A DNA stretch of 30,832 nucleotides from DASQGA01 sp035535315. GTDB taxonomy: Bacteria > Actinomycetota > Thermoleophilia > Gaiellales > Gaiellaceae. Below are positions 21,734 through 30,035 of the stretch, piece by piece. The position numbers and the translations under genes were made by a program. The DNA lies in contig DATLQD010000118.1 of NCBI GenBank assembly GCA_035535315.1, positions 1 through 30,832 of the forward strand. Reading direction: 5' to 3'. The notes under the pieces were generated by a model. The model ran no database searches and was not told the origin of the DNA. It was given only the letters and a program-made list of their open reading frames with translations. The first letter of the stretch is position 1, and every line of letters begins with the position of its first letter.

Positions 21734-23577
21734 GTCCCGACAGGCAGGGCCACAGTGAACGTCGCTCCGGCTCCGGGGGTCGATTCGACCTCGAGCGAGC
21801 CGTCGTGCGCCTCGACGATGGACCGGGCGATGAAGAGCCCAAGCCCCGCGCCGGGGGTCGAGCCGGAGGGCGTCGCACGACCGAACTTCTCGAAGATCAT
21901 CCGCTGGTCAGCCGGCGCGATTCCAGGTCCGTGGTCGGTGACTGTGATCTCGAGGCGACCGTTCGAAGCGGCGGCACGCACTTCGACCTCGTCTCCCCCG
22001 ACCGTGTACTTGAGGGCGTTCCCGAGCAGGTTCAGGAGCACCTGGCGGAGCCGCTCGCGGTCGCCCCGAACGGCGGGCAGCGGAGAGACGAACTTTGCGC
22101 GCACCTGGACGTCCTCCTGGCCCAGCTGCGTCATCGCCACGACCTCGCGGACGAGTTGCTCGACGTCCACCGGAGCGAACGAGTAGCTGAAGGTCCCGGC
22201 GTCCATGCGCGAGGTGTCGAGGACGTCGCCGATCAGCGCGGCGAGGCGCGACGTCTCGTCCTCGATCAGGGCGAGAAACGACTCCCGTTGCTGAGGACGG
22301 AGAACGCGCCACCGGCTTCGCAGCGTCGCGGCGCAGCCGATTACGGACGCCATCGGCGCGCGGAGTTCGTGCGAGACGAGCGAGACGAAATCGGCCCGAA
22401 GCGCGGAGAGGCGCCTGAGCTCCTCGGCGGCATTTCGCTCGGCCTCGAACGACCGAATGTTCTCCACCGCCGTCGCGACCTGTCGGCCAAGCAAGGTGAT
22501 CAGACTCACGTCGTCCGCCGAGAACGAGCTCGGCGTCCGGCGTGACACGGACAGCATCCCGAGGACCCGGTCCCCGGCTGGGAGCGGGGCCGCAACGCGC
22601 GAGCGCAAGCCGAAGTCCACGAGCTCGGAGTCCTCGTTGAAGTGCGGTGGCTCAGCCATGTCCTCGCGGACGACCGTTTTGCGCGTCCTCAATACCTCCG
22701 CCAGCGCCGTCCCCTCGAGCGGGACGCTCGTCCCGACCGGCAGGACGATCTTGTCGCCTTGGCCGGCGTTCGCGAGCACCTCGGCGCGATCTCCCTGCGC
22801 AAGCACGAGGGCGAGCCGGTCGAAGTGGAACGCGGTCTGAGCCTCCCGGAGGAAGCGTCGGAAAGCCTCGGCCGGGTCGAGCGTCGAGGAGAGCGCGCGG
22901 GCGCAGCGGTTCACCGCCTCCAGCTGGTCGGCACGCCGACCGATCTGGTCACGAAGCTGTTCTGCCTCTCGTGCCCGGGACCCAGCGAGGGCGCTCTCGC
23001 GCCGCAGCCGGTCCACGAGCCACCCCACCACGAGGCCCATGATCAGCTGGAGCCCGAGCGGGAAGGTCACTTGGTCGACATTGAAGCTCCCGCCGGTGAA
23101 CCGGTCAGTCCGAAACCACTCGAAGGCGATGAGGACGGGGAGCTGGGCGATTGGGACCGCAAGACCGCCGGCGATCCCGTAGCGCAACGCGCCCTCGACC
23201 AGCGGAAGGTAGAGAAGCTGGCGAATCGGCGAGCCCTCCTCGAAGGAGTACACGAGGACGAAGATCGCGACGACTCCGATGTCGAATGCGAGCGCGGCGG
23301 CCCCGAGCACGTGCCTACCGGCGAGCGAGCGCGGGACGCGAGTCAGAGCGAAAAAGACCCCGGCTCCGACCGCGAGGATTGCAGTCGCGGCCCACGCCCA
23401 CACCTCGTAGCCGTCCGGATAGGCCGGGGTCAGGATGACCTGGACCGCCGCGAAGGGAACCGCGGCGAGCCGAACCCAGGCGATCCAGCCGTCGGTCGCA
23501 CGCAGACGCTCGATCTCGGCCCCTGGTGGCTCGCCGGGGTTGCCGAGCCAGCTCAGGAGAGACGTTCGAGCGCCCAT
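21730..23577 (-). CDS. Membrane GAF-domain sensor histidine kinase
   Basis: A 615-residue kinase. Several membrane helices (five or six between about 35 and 190) are followed by a short coiled linker, a GAF domain (about 225-378) and a HisKA/HATPase core with H403 in SHELRAPMASV, NLLGNALKYT (N box), DHGPGIAP (G1), FEKFGR (F box) and GAGLGLFIA (G2). It should be an active kinase that integrates a membrane signal with a GAF ligand. No response regulator is adjacent, so it is an orphan by position. Its start overlaps the queG 3' end by 25 bases, suggesting one transcript. Its stop codon overlaps the stop of the convergent WYL gene in a shared CTAG. Confidence 0.93.
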   Translation of the reverse strand: MGARTSLLSWLGNPGEPPGAEIERLRATDGWIAWVRLAAVPFAAVQVILTPAYPDGYEVWAWAATAILAVGAGVFFALTRVPRSLAGRHVLGAAALAFDIGVVAIFVLVYSFEEGSPIRQLLYLPLVEGALRYGIAGGLAVPIAQLPVLIAFEWFRTDRFTGGSFNVDQVTFPLGLQLIMGLVVGWLVDRLRRESALAGSRAREAEQLRDQIGRRADQLEAVNRCARALSSTLDPAEAFRRFLREAQTAFHFDRLALVLAQGDRAEVLANAGQGDKIVLPVGTSVPLEGTALAEVLRTRKTVVREDMAEPPHFNEDSELVDFGLRSRVAAPLPAGDRVLGMLSVSRRTPSSFSADDVSLITLLGRQVATAVENIRSFEAERNAAEELRRLSALRADFVSLVSHELRAPMASVIGCAATLRSRWRVLRPQQRESFLALIEDETSRLAALIGDVLDTSRMDAGTFSYSFAPVDVEQLVREVVAMTQLGQEDVQVRAKFVSPLPAVRGDRERLRQVLLNLLGNALKYTVGGDEVEVRAAASNGRLEITVTDHGPGIAPADQRMIFEKFGRATPSGSTPGAGLGLFIARSIVEAHDGSLEVESTPGAGATFTVALPVGT

Positions 23578-24545
23578 TCGGCGTGCTCGCGAAGCATCGG
23601 ATCGGGGTCGTCGGCGTAGCCGGAGACCAATGGCGCGAGCGTCGCGTCGCCCGAGTTCCCGGCCGCGACCAGGGCGTTTCGACGCAGGTAGCGCGGATCG
23701 TTCTTCGGCACGTAAAGCCTGTCATAACGGCTCACGAGCTCGGCCGCCGGCAGCTCGAGCCACTCCACGAGGGACACGTGAGGCTCGGCGAGCTCTGGCA
23801 GCTCCTCCCCGCGGCGACGCTTTTCGATCCCCCGGTTCCACGGACAAACGTCCTGGCAGATGTCGCAGCCATAGACCTGAGTACCAAGGAGGCCCCGGTA
23901 CTCCTCCGGGATCCCGTCGGGCGACTGCGTCCAGTATGAGAGGCAGCGGGTCGAATCGAGAGTGCCGGCCTCCTCGAGCGCCTGCGTCGGGCACGCGTCG
24001 ATGCAGAGACGACACGTGCCGCAATCGAGCTCGAGCGGAGGGCTCGGCTCGATCTCGACATCAGTCACGACCGTGCCGAGGACGACCCAGGAACCCTGCC
24101 TGCGGGTAATCAGGAGCGTGTTCTTTCCGTAGAAGCCGACGCCGGCGCGCGCCGCACCCTCCCGGTCGACGTGTTGGTTCTGATCGACCAGGACGCGGTA
24201 GCCGCCGCCAAGCTCCCGACCGAGGACGTCCAGCTTCTCTCGGAGCGACGCGTAGTGGTCCGCCCAGGTGTAACGCGGCAGGCGCCCGTGACCCTTCGGA
24301 GGGTCTGGTTCCGGCGCGTAGTAGCAGAGCGCAGCGGAAATGACGGTCCGCGCATCCGACAGCAGGGACTCCGGATGGCAAGAGATGTGGGGCTGCGACA
24401 TCGTGAAGCGCATGTCGGCGAAGAGCCCTCGCTCTCGCCGCTCTCGGATGTGACGCTCGGTCTCGACGTACGGCTCTGCCGGGGCCGCCCCGACTGCGTC
24501 GATCCCGAGTTCCTGGGCCAGTGCTTGCAACTCGGCCTGCGTCAT
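23553..24545 (-). CDS. queG: Epoxyqueuosine reductase
   Basis: A 330-residue cobalamin- and iron-sulfur-dependent enzyme that reduces epoxyqueuosine to queuosine in tRNA, the last step after QueA. The catalytic Asp is D127 in HVDREGAARAGVGFYGKNT. Cluster ligands are C175, C178, C181, C185 (CGTCRLCIDACP), C201, and C227, C230, C234 (CDICQDVCPWN). A short HEAT-like tail (RRNALVAAGNSGDATLAPLV...LREHAEWALERL) follows. I chose the ATG at 24545 because it gives the family N-terminus (TQAELQALAQELGIDAVG) and TACCTT lies eight bases upstream. It is co-transcribed with the downstream GAF kinase gene but separated by about 15 kb from queA and tgt. Confidence 0.95.
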   Translation of the reverse strand: MTQAELQALAQELGIDAVGAAPAEPYVETERHIRERRERGLFADMRFTMSQPHISCHPESLLSDARTVISAALCYYAPEPDPPKGHGRLPRYTWADHYASLREKLDVLGRELGGGYRVLVDQNQHVDREGAARAGVGFYGKNTLLITRRQGSWVVLGTVVTDVEIEPSPPLELDCGTCRLCIDACPTQALEEAGTLDSTRCLSYWTQSPDGIPEEYRGLLGTQVYGCDICQDVCPWNRGIEKRRRGEELPELAEPHVSLVEWLELPAAELVSRYDRLYVPKNDPRYLRRNALVAAGNSGDATLAPLVSGYADDPDPMLREHAEWALERLS

Positions 24546-24553
24546 CGAACGCC

Positions 24554-24559
24554 AAGGTA
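24554..24559 (-). promoter_or_regulatory. Candidate leaderless -10 box (TACCTT) of queG
   Basis: On the minus strand TACCTT ends eight bases before the queG ATG. No ribosome binding site lies between them. Confidence 0.4.
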
Positions 24560-24574
24560 CCAGGGCTCCGGGGA

Positions 24575-24580
24575 TAGGAT
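24575..24580 (+). promoter_or_regulatory. Candidate -10 box (TAGGAT) of the MDR oxidoreductase
   Basis: TAGGAT ends nine bases before the ATG at 24590, giving a leader of at most two or three bases. No ribosome binding site is seen. Confidence 0.4.
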
Positions 24581-24589
24581 CTGCCGTCC

Positions 24590-25564
24590 ATGAAGGCAAT
24601 GCGCATCCACGAGGACGGGGGCCCAGAGGTCCTGCGGCTGGACGAGGTCGAGGACCCGGTCGCCGGGCCCGGGGAAGTGCTGATCCGCTTGAAGGCGGCG
24701 TCACTGAATCATCTCGACATCTGGCTTAGGCAGGGGCTCCCATCGGTGCCGAAGCCCAGGATCCTCGGCGCTGACGGCGCTGGCGTGGTCGAGGCGCTCG
24801 GCGAGGGTGCCGACGGCTTCGAGCTCGGCCAGAGAGTCGTCCTGAACCCGGGCCTTCGAAACGGCGCCGAGATCGTCGGCGAGCATCGCGACGGCACCCA
24901 TGCGGAGCTGATCGCGATTCCGTGCGAGAACGTCCATCCGATTCCAGAGGAGCTCTCGTTCGAGGAAGCGGCAGCATTCCCGCTCGTCTACGAGACCGCC
25001 TACCGCATGCTCGTGACCCGGGCGGGCCTCCGGGAAGGAGAATGGGTGCTCGTGTGGGGGATCGGCAGTGGTGTCGGGAGCGCTGCCTTCCTGATCGCCA
25101 AGGCGCTCGGGGCCAAGGTCGTGGTCACCTCGTCGGACGACGGGAAGCTCGAGCGGGCGAGCGAGCTCGGAGCCGACGAGACCGTGAACCACGAGAGCGG
25201 CGACGTCGTCTCCGTGGTCAAGGAAGCGACCGAAGGAGGCCCCCACGTCGTCGTCGAGCACGTCGGCGAGGCCACCTGGAAGACGTCTCTCCAGGTCGCG
25301 CGTACGGGCGGTCGCATCGCGGTCTGCGGAGCGACCAGCGGCCCCAATCCCCCGGCCAATCTCCACCGCATCTTTTGGAAGCAGCTCTCGATCCTGGGAT
25401 CGACAATGGGGACGGCCGAGGACTTCGCGGGGGTCTACGAGCTGGTCGCGAGTGGTCGCGTGAAGCCGCTGGTCGACCGGGTGTTCCCGCTCGAGGAGGC
25501 GGCGGACGCCCACCGACACCTCGAAAGCGGGAAACAGTTCGGCAAGGTCGTCCTGACGGTGTAG
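24590..25564 (+). CDS. MDR-family zinc-type alcohol dehydrogenase / quinone oxidoreductase
   Basis: A 324-residue medium-chain dehydrogenase/reductase. The N-terminal GroES-like domain has GEVLIRLKAASLNHLDIWLRQG and ILGADGAGVVEALG; the Rossmann domain has VWGIGSGVGSAA (about 155-166) and VVVTSSDDGKLERASELGAD. The four-cysteine structural-zinc lobe of classical alcohol dehydrogenases is missing: after NPGL the sequence goes to RNGAEIVGEHRDGTHAEL with no Cys. That favours a quinone oxidoreductase-like or zinc-poor member. The substrate is unknown. It diverges from queG with 44 bases between start codons and converges on the MFS gene with 24 bases between stops. Confidence 0.9.
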   Translation: MKAMRIHEDGGPEVLRLDEVEDPVAGPGEVLIRLKAASLNHLDIWLRQGLPSVPKPRILGADGAGVVEALGEGADGFELGQRVVLNPGLRNGAEIVGEHRDGTHAELIAIPCENVHPIPEELSFEEAAAFPLVYETAYRMLVTRAGLREGEWVLVWGIGSGVGSAAFLIAKALGAKVVVTSSDDGKLERASELGADETVNHESGDVVSVVKEATEGGPHVVVEHVGEATWKTSLQVARTGGRIAVCGATSGPNPPANLHRIFWKQLSILGSTMGTAEDFAGVYELVASGRVKPLVDRVFPLEEAADAHRHLESGKQFGKVVLTV

Positions 25565-25569
25565 ACGCC

Positions 25570-25582
25570 GGCCGGGTCGGCC
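25570..25582. terminator. GC hairpin between convergent oxidoreductase and MFS genes
   Basis: GGCCG (25570-25574) pairs with CGGCC (25578-25582) around GGT, in the 24-base gap between the two stop codons. It is short and has no U-tract, and could work in both directions. Confidence 0.35.
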
Positions 25583-25588
25583 CTGCGA

Positions 25589-26920
25589 TCAGACGAGGGC
25601 GGGAGGCCTCAGTAGGTCCAACTCTCGGCCGCCGTTCTCGCTCGACGCCGTTTCGGGGACCTTGTCCTCGATATCGCGCATGCCGGGAAGGAAGAGCGCG
25701 CCCAGGGTGATCACGCCTCCAACGCAGGCTGCACCGAGCAGTGTTGCCCGTGCCCCGATGAGAGCGGCGATCGGTGCGGTCAGCGCGAATGAGAGCGGTA
25801 GAAGACCGATCGAGATCAGCCAGTCGAGGCTCGAGACTCGGCCCAGCATCGAGGCCGGGACGTGGCGCTGCTTGAGGGTTGCCCACACGATCGTGCCAAC
25901 CACCTCAAGGGCATTGAAGACAAAGCAGGCGATCATCAGCTGCCACGAGGCCGTCGCCAGCCCGTATCCGGCGACGGCGAGGGTTGCGAGCGTCCACGCC
26001 GCGTACATGACGGTCACATCGCGGCCTGGATGACCCCGCTGCCCCATCACGAGCGCCGCGCCGACGGCCCCAACACCACCTGCCGCGAAGATGAGGCCGA
26101 GGTCTGCGGCGGACGCGTGCAGATCGTTCTTCACGATGTAGGGCAGCAGGACCTCGGTCGGGCCCAGAAAGGCGAGGTACGCGAACGCCGCCGACAGGAG
26201 CGTGCCCCAGAGCCAGACTCGACCGCGTACGAAGCGCAACCCTTCCTTGACGGCGCTGACGGCCGAGCCGGCATGCTCCGAGCGCGGGTGCGCCGGAGGG
26301 TTCATCGCGAGGAGCGCCACGGTCGACGCTACGAACGATCCGGCATTGACCGCAAAAGCGCCACCTGTGCCGAGAACTGCCACGAGCACGCCGCCCAACG
26401 CTGGCCCCGCCAGGCGCAGCGCAATCGGCCGGACGAACTGGTCAAGCGAGTTGGCCGCTGCGAGATCGGCAGCCGGAACGATGTCCGGGACGATCGCGTC
26501 GAACGCGGGAATGAAGAAGGCCGTGCCGATTCCGTAGAGAGCGACGAAAGCAACGAGTTCCCAGAAGGTCAGTAAGCCGGCAATCGAAAGAGCTGCGAGT
26601 CCGGCGATGACGACAGCGCGCCCAACGTCAGCGCAAAGCATGACCTTTCGCCGATCCAGCCGGTCGCTGAGTACACCGGCGGGCAACAGGAAGGCGATCG
26701 TCGGAACGGTCATTCCAATGCCGACGATCGCCAGCGCCGCCGGAGCGTTCCAGAGCTCGTACGCCTGCCAGGCCATCGCGACGAGGAAGATGCCGTCCCC
26801 GACGAGGGAAACCGTCATCCCTGCCCAGAGCAGGCGAAAGTCCCGCTGCCGCAGCGGCGCTAGGAGATTGACCCGGGAGAAGCCGCCAGGGCGGTCAAGC
26901 GACTCGTGGCTATGCTGCAT
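25589..26920 (-). CDS. MFS transporter, MFS_3 / EntS-like exporter family
   Basis: A 443-residue major facilitator protein with about 12 membrane helices. It opens with LLAPLRQRDFRLLWAGMTVSLVGDGIF, the usual start of this family, has the cytoplasmic-loop signature GVLSDRLDRRKV near 82-93, and FIPAFDAIVPDIVP near 135-148. Relatives include EntS-type siderophore exporters and macrolide efflux proteins; the substrate is not known. The ATG at 26920 overlaps the 3' end of the GGDEF-EAL gene by 11 bases, so it is the last gene of a coupled trio and may export the product of the trio's enzyme. Confidence 0.92.
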   Translation of the reverse strand: MQHSHESLDRPGGFSRVNLLAPLRQRDFRLLWAGMTVSLVGDGIFLVAMAWQAYELWNAPAALAIVGIGMTVPTIAFLLPAGVLSDRLDRRKVMLCADVGRAVVIAGLAALSIAGLLTFWELVAFVALYGIGTAFFIPAFDAIVPDIVPAADLAAANSLDQFVRPIALRLAGPALGGVLVAVLGTGGAFAVNAGSFVASTVALLAMNPPAHPRSEHAGSAVSAVKEGLRFVRGRVWLWGTLLSAAFAYLAFLGPTEVLLPYIVKNDLHASAADLGLIFAAGGVGAVGAALVMGQRGHPGRDVTVMYAAWTLATLAVAGYGLATASWQLMIACFVFNALEVVGTIVWATLKQRHVPASMLGRVSSLDWLISIGLLPLSFALTAPIAALIGARATLLGAACVGGVITLGALFLPGMRDIEDKVPETASSENGGRELDLLRPPALV

Positions 26921-29900
26921 CCGACTGCTGCTCGCCGAGGTACTCGAAGAGCGCCTCGCGGCTCATCGGCCTCGCGAACAGGAAACCCTGGCCGAGTTCG
27001 CAGCCAAGCTCACGCATCGACCTCATCTGGTCGGTGAGTTCGATCCCTTCAGCGATCACCTGGAGGTTCAGGCTCTTCCCGATCGCCACGATCGCAGCGG
27101 CAAGCCCGGAGTCGGTTTCCCCAGAGGTGAGAAACGAGCGGTCCATCTTGAGGATGTCAACAGGGAATCGACTCAAGTAGCTCAGCGACGAGTAACCGGT
27201 GCCGAAGTCGTCCATGGCCAGCAGTACGCCGAGCGACTTCAGTTCCAGGAGTCGCTGGACGGCGAGGTCGGTGTCGGCCATCATCACGGACTCAGTAATC
27301 TCGAGTACGAGCCTGTCCGGCGGTAGTCCACTCGTCTCGAGCGCCAGGCGTACGTGGTCTACGATCGTCTCGGACTGAAGCTGCTTGACGGACAGGTTGA
27401 CGCTCATCGTCAGCGGCACAGGAAGCGGGAACTGCTGGTGGAGGAGCGCACCCTGGCGACAAGCCTCTTCCAAAACCCAGCGGCCGATCGGGATGATCAA
27501 GCCGGTCTCCTCGGCCAGTGGGATGAAGTTGCCGGGCGCAATGGTTCCGCGTGTTGGGTGCATCCAGCGCAACAACGCCTCGACGCCGTAGTCGCCGTCC
27601 TTATCAAGCCGAACGACAGGCTGGTAATAAATCTCGAGCTGGTTGAGCTCGAGCGCCTGCTGCAGCTCTGCTTGGAGTTCGAGCCGCTCCACCACGCGCT
27701 CGTGCATCTTCGGCTCGAAGACGCGATAGCCACCCTGACTCTCGCGCTTGGCCATGTACATCGCTACGTCTGCGTTGCGGAGGAGTTCCTCGGCATCCAG
27801 CGAGCCCATCTCGAGGCCGCCCAAACAGATGCCGATGCTTGCGCGTGGGTAGACCTGCTTGCCCTCGATTTCGAGCTGGAGCTCGAGCTCTCGCAGGATG
27901 CGCCCCGCCACTTCCGCGACCTCCTGCGAGTCCCTAACTTCATCAAGCAGGATCGCGAACTCGTCGCCACCGAACCGCGCGACCGTGTCGGCAGGGCGCA
28001 CAACAGCCATGAGGCGCTGCGCTACTTCCTGAAGAACCGTGTCGCCGGCCGCGTGGCCCAAGCTGTCGTTGATGGTCTTGAAATCGTCGAGGTCGATGAA
28101 CATGACGGCGATCGTCGAGCCTCCTCGCATCGAGCGCATGACAGAGTGCTGGACGCGATCGGCGAACAACGCCCGGTTGGCGAGGTTCGTCACCGGGTCA
28201 TGGAAGGCCTGGTGTGCGAGCTGGTCCTCGAACGCCTTGCGTTCGCTGACGTCTCGGCCGTTGAGAACGATGCCTCGGACATGTTCGTCCTGGAGCAGAT
28301 CTGTGTGCTGGACCTCGAATTGGAGCCACATACCATTGCGATGCCTCAACGAGCACTCGATCACATGCGTCTCGGAGCCGCCGCCGGCGTACGCGTCACC
28401 CACGCCGGCAACGATCTGTGCCAGGCGCGGCCGATCGGGCTCGCTCAGTAGGTCGGAGAACTTGGTTCCCTCGATGTCGGAGGCGCGATACCCGAGCACG
28501 CGTTCGATCGACGGGCTCTGGTACGTGACGGTTCCCTGAGCGTCCAGCACGGTGATGAGGTCGCTTGAGTGCGCCACCAACGACCGGAACCGTGCTTCGC
28601 TCTGACGGCGGTGGAGGTCCTCCGCCAGTATCGCTCCCTCGAGCGCAAGCGACACCTGTGAGGCAAGCGATTCAAGCGAATCGACGAGCTCGCGAGGGAT
28701 GCTGACGGGTGAGCACAAGACGAGCAGCCCCCGAGCCTCGTCGCGAACCGAGAGCGGAAGGAACAGGACGGTCTGGCCGTCGCCGAGGCGAAGCTCGCTT
28801 CGTACATTCTCGGGCACACTCTTCATTGGGAGCTGCGTTGTTGCCTTGGCGGTCCCGCGAAGCCACGGATAGGCCTCCCGCGAGACCGGCCATTCAGCTT
28901 CCTCCCTCGAGGAAGCCACAACAGACGCGCCCTTGCTGCCTAACAAGACCAGGTCGACGCTCACGGGACTCTCAATCAGGGCGCAAACGGCCGAGATAGC
29001 CGCTTCGTTCACCTGGTGTTGACCTGCTGCGGCGACGAGTTCGACCCCCGCGCCACGCAGGGCCAGCTCGCGGCCCGCAGCGCGCTCCTCCTGGCGCACC
29101 AAGCCCGCCATACGAGTGACCACGAGCAGGAACAGCGCCGCTGAGGCGACGATGAGTACCAGCACGTCGGGGTTATCGAACTCCTGGGCGAAGCGAACGC
29201 CAGGCGCGATCAGGCACGCTGCTGCCAGCAGTCCCAGGCGGAGAGGAGTGAGCCGCGCGCGGAAATCAAGCGCAGGCTCATCGAGCGAGCGCATGGAGGG
29301 GTGAAGGGCTGCCGCACCCCAGAGCAAGTAGTACGCGATCCAGCCCACGTCGTAGCTCACCTGGTGGTTGTAAGCGTCCGTGAGCAGGGCATATGTGTAG
29401 GCGGAGTCGACGGCGAGCAAGGAGACGATGCTTGCGACCAGGAGGTAGAAGGCCGGCGCGCGCTTGCCCTTATCCACTGCAAGGCGGATCGCAGCGGCGA
29501 GGAGCAGGATGTCGCCGAGGGGGTAGGCGGCGGACACCGCCTTCTCGAGCGACGTGAGGCCCGACAGGTGGATGTTCGGGGCGACGAGAAACACCCAGGA
29601 AAGCAGGGCGATACCGACTGTGATGATGAGCGAGTCGATGACGCCGACCCGGTCGCCTTCGGGGTTCCGGCGCTTCACGAGAATGAGCAATCCCGCGACC
29701 AAAGCGGGGTAGACAGTGAGATAAACCCCGTCCCCGAGCGACGGGAATTCTACCTCGGCGCCGAAGAGCTTAGGGTAGCTGTACGTGTAAAGGTCGCCGG
29801 CGAAGAACAGGAACTGACCGACGATGAAGAGCAGCCAGGCGGCACGTGCGCGAGGCGCGTGCATTCGGATCCCGATCGCGATCGCGATCGACGATGAGAG

Positions 29901-30035
29901 CCCGAGGAGATTGATCAGCGGGCCGTTCCCGATCAGCGGCGGAAAGGCTACGTACGCCAGTGTGAGAAGGCCACCTAGGGCGAGGTAGACAACCCAGGCA
30001 CGAGCCCGCCAGTCGATGCGAGCGACCGTGCTCAC
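26910..30035 (-). CDS. Membrane GAF-PAS-GGDEF-EAL cyclic-di-GMP protein
   Basis: A 1041-residue bifunctional c-di-GMP protein. An N-terminal integral-membrane sensor (about nine or ten helices, 14-310) is followed by a GAF-like region (about 325-470), a PAS domain (about 480-600), a GGDEF cyclase domain (about 605-775) and an EAL phosphodiesterase domain (about 785-1035). GGDEF is exact at 689-693, and the inhibitory RxxD site is RPAD at 680-683, five residues before it. The EAL domain keeps E819-A820-L821, N880, E912, DDFGTGYS (942-949), K963 and E996, so both activities may be real. I chose the GTG at 30035, which overlaps the preceding gene's TGA as GTGA; longer frames would lie inside that gene. 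Confidence 0.93.
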   Translation of the reverse strand: MSTVARIDWRARAWVVYLALGGLLTLAYVAFPPLIGNGPLINLLGLSSSIAIAIGIRMHAPRARAAWLLFIVGQFLFFAGDLYTYSYPKLFGAEVEFPSLGDGVYLTVYPALVAGLLILVKRRNPEGDRVGVIDSLIITVGIALLSWVFLVAPNIHLSGLTSLEKAVSAAYPLGDILLLAAAIRLAVDKGKRAPAFYLLVASIVSLLAVDSAYTYALLTDAYNHQVSYDVGWIAYYLLWGAAALHPSMRSLDEPALDFRARLTPLRLGLLAAACLIAPGVRFAQEFDNPDVLVLIVASAALFLLVVTRMAGLVRQEERAAGRELALRGAGVELVAAAGQHQVNEAAISAVCALIESPVSVDLVLLGSKGASVVASSREEAEWPVSREAYPWLRGTAKATTQLPMKSVPENVRSELRLGDGQTVLFLPLSVRDEARGLLVLCSPVSIPRELVDSLESLASQVSLALEGAILAEDLHRRQSEARFRSLVAHSSDLITVLDAQGTVTYQSPSIERVLGYRASDIEGTKFSDLLSEPDRPRLAQIVAGVGDAYAGGGSETHVIECSLRHRNGMWLQFEVQHTDLLQDEHVRGIVLNGRDVSERKAFEDQLAHQAFHDPVTNLANRALFADRVQHSVMRSMRGGSTIAVMFIDLDDFKTINDSLGHAAGDTVLQEVAQRLMAVVRPADTVARFGGDEFAILLDEVRDSQEVAEVAGRILRELELQLEIEGKQVYPRASIGICLGGLEMGSLDAEELLRNADVAMYMAKRESQGGYRVFEPKMHERVVERLELQAELQQALELNQLEIYYQPVVRLDKDGDYGVEALLRWMHPTRGTIAPGNFIPLAEETGLIIPIGRWVLEEACRQGALLHQQFPLPVPLTMSVNLSVKQLQSETIVDHVRLALETSGLPPDRLVLEITESVMMADTDLAVQRLLELKSLGVLLAMDDFGTGYSSLSYLSRFPVDILKMDRSFLTSGETDSGLAAAIVAIGKSLNLQVIAEGIELTDQMRSMRELGCELGQGFLFARPMSREALFEYLGEQQSDAA

